DNA of 9,031 bases from Gemmatimonadota bacterium (GTDB lineage: Bacteria; Gemmatimonadota; Gemmatimonadetes; Palauibacterales; Palauibacteraceae), in NCBI GenBank assembly GCA_030601615.1, contig JAUVTH010000049.1:1-9031 (forward strand). The letters are read 5' to 3'. The first letter of the stretch is position 1. Each line of letters opens with the position of its first letter. The notes beneath the pieces were generated by a model. It did no database searches, was not told the DNA's origin, and was given only the letters and a program-made list of their open reading frames with translations. Positions 1 to 5,723 of the stretch are shown one piece after another. Position numbers and translations under genes: made by a program.

Positions 1-254
1 ACCGGTCGCAGAAGTCCGCCCCGGCCGACGACGGCATCCAGCGAGTCCGCCTTGACTGCGGTTCGCTCGAGGAAGTCTTTCACGGCTGCGCTGCGCGGCT
101 CGAGCTGCTTCCACAGGTCGGCAGATTCCTCGAGCACCTCCGGGGGGTGAGCGTGCTCTTCCTCCTCCTCTGTCGAATCGCCTCGATACAGGGCGATCCG
201 GGTAGACGTCGAGCCGGGGTTAATGACAAGCACGAGCGGCTCGACCGCGCTCAT
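1..254 (-). CDS. buk: Butyrate kinase, N-terminal part (runs off the left edge)
   Basis: Only the first 84 residues are in the window. The family (ASKHA acetate/butyrate kinases) exchanges phosphate between acyl phosphate and ADP, making ATP plus butyrate or a related, sometimes branched, fatty acid in the cytoplasm. The start holds the nucleotide-binding beta-hairpin LVLVINPGSTSTRIALY (residues 7-23). Residues 75-82 read VVGRGGLL, a stretch typical of butyrate kinase rather than acetate kinase. An acidic run of five Glu (29-33) lies in the first variable loop. The ATG overlaps the stop of the upstream oxidoreductase gene (ATGA, 254-251), so translation is probably coupled; no strong Shine-Dalgarno is visible. 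The place in the operon suggests it handles an acyl phosphate arising from the pathway, perhaps through a phosphotransacylase outside the window. Family assignment is firm; substrate chain length is not known. Confidence 0.87.
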   Translation of the reverse strand, partial: MSAVEPLVLVINPGSTSTRIALYRGDSTEEEEEHAHPPEVLEESADLWKQLEPRSAAVKDFLERTAVKADSLDAVVGRGGLLRP

Positions 255-1702
255 GAGGACCAACCCGCCGGCACTCCGGCGCCACGGGCCGTCATGTAGC
301 GGTGCATGGCCTCCGCTGCCCGGCGGCCATGTTCAACCGCCGTGACTACGAGGGCCGGGCCCAGCACGGCGTCGCCGCCGGCGAACAGACCCTCCCGGGA
401 GGTTCTCCCCGACTCTGCGTCGATCGTGATCAGAGAACGATCATCCACGTCGAGGTCGGATACTCTTGCCACCGTGTCCCGATCCGCCAGGTAGCCGAGA
501 GCCAGAACGACCGTATCCACCTGGACCTCGAAACCGGATCCGGGAATCTCTACCGGTCGCCGCCGGCCCGAGGCATCGGACTCACCGAGGCGCATCCGGA
601 TGCATTCCATGGCGCCCACGCGGCCGTGCGGACCGGAGATGAGCCGAACCGGCTGTGCGAGCCACTCGAAAGAGGCTCCTTCCTGACGTGCGAGGGTCCG
701 GTCACGCTCGTTTCCCGGCATCTCCTGTTCGGTGCGCCGGTACCAGCACGTGACCTCTTGCGCCCCCAGCCTGAGGGCGGTGCGGAGACAGTCCATGGCA
801 GTGTCGCCCCCTCCGACCACTGCCACTCGACGCCCGACGCCGACCGGGTCGCGCATCTCTGCCGGTCGCAGCTCCTCCTCCACGTTGGCCCGCACCAGGA
901 ACGGCGTCGCCTGGTGGACGCCTGGCAGCTCGGATCCCTCGATCGACGGAGTCCGGGGTACGCCGGCTCCGATTCCCAGGAACACCGTCTCGAAGCCCTG
1001 GTCGAAAAGGTCATCCACCGTCAGGTCACGTCCCACGAACGTGTCAAAAACGAAGCTGACGCCGCCGCCGGCGAGCCAGTCCACCTGATCCTGGACCAGG
1101 CTGTGCGCCATCTTGAACGATGGGATGCCGTACCGAAGGATTCCGCCCCCGGCCGGCCAGGCGTCGAACACGGAGACCTCGTGACCCCTGCGGGCCAGGT
1201 GCTCCGCCACAGTCAGGCCGGCGGGTCCGGCGCCCACCACGGCCGCCCGGTGTCCGGTGCGGCGTGGCGACTCCAACGGCGGACGGGGTGCACGATCGGC
1301 GACGAACGCTTCCAGTCGGCCGATCGCAACGGGGGGCCGTCCCTGCTTGGCGTAGACGCAGGCGCCCTCGCACAGCTCGGTCTGCGGACACACCCGGCCG
1401 CACACCTCGGGCATGGAGCTGGTGGCGCGGAAGACCGACGCCGCGTCCTCTACTTCTCCGTGCTCGAGCAGCCACAGGGCGTAGAGAATGTCGTTCTCAA
1501 CAGGGCAGGCCTTCACGCACGGCGCGGCAGGACACTGAATGCAGCGCTCGGCTTCGGCACGGGCCGCATCGAGGTCCCACTCACCGTACGCCTCATCGAA
1601 GTCTCGAGCCCGCTCCTCGGCATCGCGAATCGGAGGGTCCGCGTGAGGAAGGGCGAGGCGGCGCTTCCGGTCGATGGCCTTGGAGTTGGGCCGCTCGATC
1701 AT
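251..1702 (-). CDS. gltD: GltD-like NAD(P)H-dependent flavin/Fe-S oxidoreductase (glutamate synthase small-subunit family)
   Basis: This 483-residue protein moves electrons between NAD(P)H, FAD and Fe-S clusters. The N-terminal cluster domain has two Cys groups: C54, C57, C62, C66 and C101, C105, C111, C115. An FAD-binding fold follows with GAGPAG at 157-162, then an NAD(P)-binding motif VVGGGDTAMD at 295-304, and the closing FAD segment FAGGDAVLGPALVVTAVEHG at 440-459. Length and domain order match GltD and NfnB-type proteins. No large GltB subunit is visible, so the partner is unknown: it could be glutamate synthase, a ferredoxin-linked oxidoreductase or an NfnAB-like complex. Start choice: this ATG overlaps the citF stop (ATGA, 1702-1699) and has GGAG 5 bases upstream; an in-frame start at 1762 would add 20 atypical residues inside citF. 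The gene's own stop overlaps the butyrate kinase ATG. Function in glutamate synthesis is not implied by the neighbours, which all concern citrate-like acids. Confidence 0.93.
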   Translation of the reverse strand: MIERPNSKAIDRKRRLALPHADPPIRDAEERARDFDEAYGEWDLDAARAEAERCIQCPAAPCVKACPVENDILYALWLLEHGEVEDAASVFRATSSMPEVCGRVCPQTELCEGACVYAKQGRPPVAIGRLEAFVADRAPRPPLESPRRTGHRAAVVGAGPAGLTVAEHLARRGHEVSVFDAWPAGGGILRYGIPSFKMAHSLVQDQVDWLAGGGVSFVFDTFVGRDLTVDDLFDQGFETVFLGIGAGVPRTPSIEGSELPGVHQATPFLVRANVEEELRPAEMRDPVGVGRRVAVVGGGDTAMDCLRTALRLGAQEVTCWYRRTEQEMPGNERDRTLARQEGASFEWLAQPVRLISGPHGRVGAMECIRMRLGESDASGRRRPVEIPGSGFEVQVDTVVLALGYLADRDTVARVSDLDVDDRSLITIDAESGRTSREGLFAGGDAVLGPALVVTAVEHGRRAAEAMHRYMTARGAGVPAGWSS

Positions 1703-3291
1703 CCGGACTCCGTCGGCTGGGGCACCTTCCAGACCGTATCGATGACCGTTCCGTCCACCCATTTGATGACGGCGACCGGTTCGTCTTCGAGCCGGGGTTT
1801 AGCGGGAGGACCTCCCACCAGGAGCTCTACCTCGGCCTTGATCTCCTCGATGGGGCGGATCGGGAGATCGGATGCCTCGAGCGCCTCGAGCAGGTCCGTG
1901 CGGCGCGGGTTCACCGCGACGCCGCGCTCCGTGACGATGCCGTCCACCCGCTCTCCCGGTCCCGTGAGGGTCGTCACCTCGTCCAGGATCACGGGAATCC
2001 GGTCGCGGAACGAGGGAAGGGCGAGGATCGTGCACCTGGAGAACAGGCAATTCTGCCACCCGCCTATGCCGTGCAGCAGCATGCCGTCGGAGTGGGTCAC
2101 CACGTTGGCGTTGAAGTTCACGTCGACCTCGGTGGCCCCGAGCACCACGGCGTCGACCATCGACGCGAAGTTGCCTTTTCCGTGGTAGTTGTAAGACGTG
2201 AACGGTGACGTCGGCAGGTGCCTGGAGTCCTCGCCGATCGAACGGACGCCGGCCAGGTCGAACGTCTGCCCGTCCAGGATGTAGTCAGTCAGGCCCTCGT
2301 TGAGGAGATCCACCAGGTAGCTCGTCGATCCGCCCCGGACGAACCGGGCTTTCACTCCCGCGTCGATCATCATCTGGCGGATGTAGCCCACGAATGCGAG
2401 GGCGATGCCCCCTGCTCCCGCCTGGAACGAGAAACCGTCACGCATGATCCCGGCGTCGCGCAGGAAACGGGCGACGTACTCCGCGATCAATAGTCGGTCA
2501 GGGCTCCTCGTGATGCGCGTCGTGCCGGAAACGATCTTCGCGGGATCCCCGATCGAGTCGACCTCGACTACGAAGTCCACGTTGTTGCCCTGAATCTGCC
2601 AGGGTACGCAGGGGAAGGGCACCGTGTTGTCGGTGACGACGATCACGTGGTCCGCGTAAATCGAGTCGGCGAGGGCGAACCCGAGGGAGCCGCACGCCGA
2701 CGGACCGTGCGAGCCGTCCGCGTTGCCGAACGGGTCGGCCGTGGGGGCGGCGATCACGGCGATGTCAACGTGAACCTCTCCATCCTGGATCGCCTGCCAC
2801 CGGCCGCCGTGCGACCGGAGCACACCGAGGCCCCGCATGTGCCCGTGTGAACAGTAGGCTCCGAGGGGACCGTTCATCGACCCCTCGATGTGGTGCACGA
2901 CGCCGCTCTCCATCAGGTCCACCACGGGCTCGTGACACGGGAATGAAGCGCTCGGAAGCCACCTCAGGTCCCTGGCACCAAGCTCCGCCGCCGCCTGCAG
3001 CGCCGCCACGGCAATCCTGTCACCGTTGCGGAGGTGGTGGTGGGTGGAGATCGTCATACCGTCACGCAGGCCGCACCGCTCGAGGGCCGTCTTCAGGTCC
3101 GGTACCCGCTTGTCGCCGTTCTCCGGGTAATCGGCGGCGGATCGGATCGGCGGTCCGTGCTTCGGGCCGTCGGGCGCGGGCGCCCCGACCCCGGCATACG
3201 GCCGCGCCGGCTGACCGTTCACGATCGTGGGGACGCGCCGTCCCGCGGCGTTGACGACGAAATCCACACGGTCCTCCCGGTTCGCGCTCAT
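1699..3291 (-). CDS. citF: Citrate lyase alpha subunit-like CoA/ACP transferase (CitF family)
   Basis: This 530-residue protein is the transferase half of citrate lyase. In the family it swaps acetate on the acyl carrier for citrate, giving citryl-thioester and free acetate. Family motifs run along its length: MTISTHHHLRNGD (79-91), VLRSHGGR (157-164), AAPTADPFGNADG (181-193), GPSACGSLG (196-204), SIGDPAKIVSGTTRITR (246-262), GFSFQAGAGG (286-295) and VVLGATEVDVNFNANV (382-397). The length is normal for CitF. The usual GGSGGHSD-like stretch after the last motif reads GIGGWQNC here (408-415), and SPFTSYNYHGKGNFASM (362-378) also looks unlike ordinary CitF, so the substrate may differ from citrate. 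The ATG overlaps the stop of citDE (ATGA, 3291-3288) and has GAGGAG 8 bases upstream. The next gene overlaps its stop in the same way. Citramalate lyase alpha is a possible alternative role. Confidence 0.94.
   Translation of the reverse strand: MSANREDRVDFVVNAAGRRVPTIVNGQPARPYAGVGAPAPDGPKHGPPIRSAADYPENGDKRVPDLKTALERCGLRDGMTISTHHHLRNGDRIAVAALQAAAELGARDLRWLPSASFPCHEPVVDLMESGVVHHIEGSMNGPLGAYCSHGHMRGLGVLRSHGGRWQAIQDGEVHVDIAVIAAPTADPFGNADGSHGPSACGSLGFALADSIYADHVIVVTDNTVPFPCVPWQIQGNNVDFVVEVDSIGDPAKIVSGTTRITRSPDRLLIAEYVARFLRDAGIMRDGFSFQAGAGGIALAFVGYIRQMMIDAGVKARFVRGGSTSYLVDLLNEGLTDYILDGQTFDLAGVRSIGEDSRHLPTSPFTSYNYHGKGNFASMVDAVVLGATEVDVNFNANVVTHSDGMLLHGIGGWQNCLFSRCTILALPSFRDRIPVILDEVTTLTGPGERVDGIVTERGVAVNPRRTDLLEALEASDLPIRPIEEIKAEVELLVGGPPAKPRLEDEPVAVIKWVDGTVIDTVWKVPQPTESG
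1708..1711 (-). promoter_or_regulatory. Ribosome binding site of the gltD-like gene inside the end of citF
   Basis: GGAG lies 5 bases before the ATG at 1702, within the last codons of citF. It supports the short start over the in-frame one at 1762. Confidence 0.7.
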
Positions 3292-4502
3292 GATCCCGGC
3301 TCCTCGATCAGCCCGGCCTGCCGGGCCACGTGCACAAGGCGCTGCGCCCGAAGCACGACGGGTGGGTCCACCATGCGCGTACCGAGGCTCACCACGCCGA
3401 GGCCCCTCGCCTCCGCTTCCTCGAACGCTGCCACGATACGGAGTGCCTTCTCGATCTCGGTCGCCGATGGCGCGAACGCCTCGTGAATCGGCCGGATCTG
3501 CCGCGGGTGGATGCAGCCCATGCCCTCGAATCCGAGTCCGCGCGAGCGACCGGCCCATTCCCGGAGCCCCTCCTCGTCCCCCACGTCGCCGAACACCGAG
3601 TCGATCGCCTGCACGCCTGCCGCGCGGGCCGCGTTCACCAGACGGCCGCGCGCGTACAGGGATTCGTCACCTTCGAGAGTCTTCTGGACGCCGAGATCGG
3701 CGGTGTAGTCCTCCAGCCCGATCGTGAGGGCTACGACGGCCGGCGAGGCAGCCGCGATCTGGAACGCGTTCTCGACCCCGAGTGCCGTTTCGACGATCGG
3801 CATGATCCAGATCGGAGGATCTCCATCTGCCGGTTCCCCGAGGGTCTCCCTGATCCGTGCGTCCACCTCGGCCACCTGGTTCGCTGTCTCCGTCTTCGGA
3901 ATCAGCACCAGGTCCGGTCTCTCGGGGATGATCGCGTCCAGGTCCTCGAGGCCTCGTGGCAGCTGGTTGATCCTCACCATTCGCTCGGCATTGCCAAAGT
4001 CGACGCAGCGAAGAGCATTCCGTACGACCAGGCGCGCCGCGTCTTTCTCGTTCGCGTGCACGCTGTCCTCGAGGTCGAGGATCACTCCGTCGGGTCGATG
4101 CAGTCCGGCGTTCAGCTGCAGCTTGGGCTGGTCGCCCGGTAGATAGAGACGGGACCGGCGCAGGCGGTTGCGAGTCGAGTGCTCCCGGTCGGGCACCGTA
4201 CGCTCGGGCTTCCCGTCGCCGCCGGGTGCCGCTCCGGCTCTCAGCGCCGCCGCCTCGACACGGGCCGCGATGACGAACGGTACGGCGCCCTTGTCGTCGA
4301 TCCGGATCCGGGCGTGTTCCACCTCGAGACCGGCCAGAGTCGCCCGAGCCGTTTGCTCGATCGAGGCCCCGTACAGCGATTTGACCCTCGACGTCAGCTG
4401 GACGTCGAGGCCGCCAGCGTCTGCGAGCTCCACTGCGACATGCAGGTCGCCCCGGACGTCGTCGCCCGCCCGACCCGCTTCGCCTCTTCCTGATGCCGAC
4501 AC
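3288..4502 (-). CDS. citE: Fused citrate lyase gamma-beta protein (CitD acyl-carrier domain + CitE lyase domain)
   Basis: This 404-residue protein joins two subunits that are usually separate. Residues about 12-90 are a CitD-like acyl-carrier domain, best seen at SRVKSLYG (38-45), IDDKGAVPFVIAARVEAAAL (68-87). A charged linker (91-116) leads to a CitE domain (117-395) of the HpcH/HpaI aldolase superfamily, which cleaves a citryl thioester to an acetyl thioester and oxaloacetate. CitE landmarks are YLPGDQPK (120-127), DGVILDLEDSV (138-148), VRIN with R177, MPIVETALG with E238, GLEDYTADLG with D265 (E238 and D265 fit the Mg2+ ligands of known CitE), and GCIHPRQI (329-336). The carrier serine expected in an ESSD/ESGD context is replaced: AGDDVRGD (12-19) puts Arg17 there. 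Start choice: GTG at 4502 has GGAG 6 bases upstream and lies 10 bases after the previous stop; an ATG at 4580 would sit deep inside that gene. A GTG at codon 103 could start a free CitE but has no clear ribosome site. Confidence 0.93.
   Translation of the reverse strand: MSASGRGEAGRAGDDVRGDLHVAVELADAGGLDVQLTSRVKSLYGASIEQTARATLAGLEVEHARIRIDDKGAVPFVIAARVEAAALRAGAAPGGDGKPERTVPDREHSTRNRLRRSRLYLPGDQPKLQLNAGLHRPDGVILDLEDSVHANEKDAARLVVRNALRCVDFGNAERMVRINQLPRGLEDLDAIIPERPDLVLIPKTETANQVAEVDARIRETLGEPADGDPPIWIMPIVETALGVENAFQIAAASPAVVALTIGLEDYTADLGVQKTLEGDESLYARGRLVNAARAAGVQAIDSVFGDVGDEEGLREWAGRSRGLGFEGMGCIHPRQIRPIHEAFAPSATEIEKALRIVAAFEEAEARGLGVVSLGTRMVDPPVVLRAQRLVHVARQAGLIEEPGS
3300..3305 (-). promoter_or_regulatory. 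Ribosome binding site of citF inside the end of citDE
   Basis: GAGGAG sits 8 bases before the citF ATG and lies within the last codons of citDE, supporting the overlapped start. Confidence 0.75.
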
Positions 4503-4508
4503 TCGGAT

Positions 4509-4512
4509 CTCC
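4509..4512 (-). promoter_or_regulatory. Ribosome binding site that supports the GTG start of citDE
   Basis: GGAG, immediately after the TGA stop of the dehydrogenase gene, lies 6 bases before GTG at 4502. No in-frame ATG is placed anywhere near it. Confidence 0.8.
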
Positions 4513-5700
4513 TCAGCCCAGGCGGGCAATGATGGCGTCCGTGATCTCCGTCGTGGAGGCCGCGCCCCTGCCGAGCACATCCGGGCCTCCCGTCAGGCGG
4601 ATCATGTCATATGCCTGGACCTCGCCTTCGCTCACCACGGCGGCGACCGCGTCGCGAATCGCCTTTGCCCGATCCATCTCTCCGACGTGGTCCAGCAGCA
4701 TCGCTGCGGTGAGAATCATCGCGATAGGGTTCACGATCGACGGGTCGAGGTCAGCGTACTTGGGCGCCGAGCCATGTGTCGGCTCGAACACAGCTACGTC
4801 GTCACCGATGTTTGCGGAACAGGCGAAGCCGAGGCCGCCCACCAGGCCCGCGAAAGCGTCCGACACGATGTCTCCGAACATGTTGCCGGCCACGATCACC
4901 GAGTAGGCCTCGGGGTTCTTGGTGAGCCACATCATCTGCGCGTCGATGTTGGTGGACCACAGCTGGATGTCCGGGTAGTCCGCCTTCACCTTCCGAGCTT
5001 CCTCCTCCAGCATCCCCGACGTTTCGCGCAGCACGTTCGGCTTTTCGCACACTGTGACGGACGGGTATCCGTGGAGCGCCGCGTACTCGAACGCCGCTCG
5101 CGTGATCCGGGCGCACGCCCGGCGCGTGAAGATCCGACTCGAGATCGCGAGGTCGGGTCCCGGCGTGTCCGCGAACCGCTTGAACTTGGGATGCGACTCG
5201 AAGGCCGCGCGCACGTCGGGAGGGGGATCAGTCCACTCGACGCCGCCGTACAGGCCTTCGGTGTTCTGCCTGAAGATCACTGCGTCGACGATCGGCTCTT
5301 CCCACCCGCCGTCGGCCGAGCGTCGGATGAAGTTGCGTGGGTTCCCCGCGAATGAGCGGCACGGCCGGATGGACACGTCGAGGTTGAATCGCTGACGGAG
5401 GCCCACGATCGGACTGTAGTATACGAAGCCCCTGTCCCGCAGCTCGGGGCTCAGCTCGGCCGTGGCCTCGTTCTTCGGCTTCGACGTGATGGCGCCGAAC
5501 AGTGCGAGCCCGTGTTCCGCCAACAGGTCGACGGTCCGCTCAGGCAGCGGGTTTCCTTCCGTGATCCAGAACTCCCACCCGATGTCGGCATGCACGTAGT
5601 CTGCCTCGAATCCCACCACGTCCAGAACCCGGATGGCCTCCGGAAGCACGACCTGACCGATGCCATCACCGGGCATGGAAACAACCGTTCGACGAGACAT
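4513..5700 (-). CDS. Isocitrate/homoisocitrate/isopropylmalate dehydrogenase family protein
   Basis: This 395-residue enzyme belongs to the beta-decarboxylating dehydrogenases, which oxidise a 2-hydroxy-tricarboxylate (or alkylmalate) and release CO2 to give a 2-oxo acid, using Mg2+ and NAD(P)+. Visible features are PGDGIG (10-15), the substrate arginines in LRQ (R102) and IRPC (R112), RQNTEGLYGG (144-153, with Tyr151), the probable catalytic Lys220 in CEKPNVLR, metal-binding Asp253, Asp277 and Asp281 (NID, GDIVSDAFAGL), and the cofactor loop EPTHGSAPKYA (306-316). K314-Y315 match the Lys-Tyr pair that gives E. coli isocitrate dehydrogenase its NADP+ preference, so NADP+ use is inferred. The substrate loop (70-102, GAITSKPKNEA onwards) is not that of classical isocitrate dehydrogenase; the neighbouring homoaconitase makes homoisocitrate or an alkylisocitrate plausible. 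The start has AAGGAG upstream at 5716-5711, 20 bases after the previous stop. Exact substrate is uncertain. Confidence 0.92.
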   Translation of the reverse strand: MSRRTVVSMPGDGIGQVVLPEAIRVLDVVGFEADYVHADIGWEFWITEGNPLPERTVDLLAEHGLALFGAITSKPKNEATAELSPELRDRGFVYYSPIVGLRQRFNLDVSIRPCRSFAGNPRNFIRRSADGGWEEPIVDAVIFRQNTEGLYGGVEWTDPPPDVRAAFESHPKFKRFADTPGPDLAISSRIFTRRACARITRAAFEYAALHGYPSVTVCEKPNVLRETSGMLEEEARKVKADYPDIQLWSTNIDAQMMWLTKNPEAYSVIVAGNMFGDIVSDAFAGLVGGLGFACSANIGDDVAVFEPTHGSAPKYADLDPSIVNPIAMILTAAMLLDHVGEMDRAKAIRDAVAAVVSEGEVQAYDMIRLTGGPDVLGRGAASTTEITDAIIARLG

Positions 5701-5710
5701 ATGTGGACCT

Positions 5711-5716
5711 CTCCTT
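5711..5716 (-). promoter_or_regulatory. Ribosome binding site of the dehydrogenase gene
   Basis: AAGGAG, followed by an overlapping second purine run AGAGG (to 5708), sits 7-10 bases before the ATG at 5700. It directly follows the tandem stop codons of the homoaconitase-like gene. Confidence 0.75.
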
Positions 5717-5717
5717 T

Positions 5718-5723
5718 TCACTA
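5718..5723 (-). other. Tandem stop codons TAG-TGA ending the homoaconitase-like gene
   Basis: The last sense codon (GCG, Ala647) is followed by TAG and then TGA in the same frame. A ribosome that read through the TAG would stop one codon later, so this TAG does not by itself show that TAG is efficiently read as stop in this organism. Confidence 0.9.

Noticed and set aside
1703..1762. Upstream in-frame start for the gltD-like gene
   Set aside because: It adds 20 residues overlapping citF with no homologous look; the ATG at 1702 has a ribosome site and the same ATGA overlap seen at the neighbouring genes.
302..2188. Long open frame of 628 codons on the plus strand
   Set aside because: It lies antisense to the gltD-like gene and citF, both unmistakable, and its translation is Arg/His/Pro-rich with no recognisable domain. 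Long antisense frames are expected in GC-rich genes.
1120..2208. Second plus-strand frame of 362 codons, and similar ones at 3330-4142 and 4168-5355
   Set aside because: Low-complexity Arg-rich translations opposite strong minus-strand genes; no ribosome site or family resemblance seen.
3292..3558. Longer N-terminus for CitF
   Set aside because: The extra 89 residues are an Arg/Gly-rich shadow of the citDE frame; the ATG at 3291 has GAGGAG and the ATGA overlap.
4503..4580. ATG at 4580 as the start of the CitD-CitE protein
   Set aside because: It would overlap the dehydrogenase gene by over 60 bases and add Arg/Pro-rich residues; the GTG at 4502 has a well-spaced GGAG.
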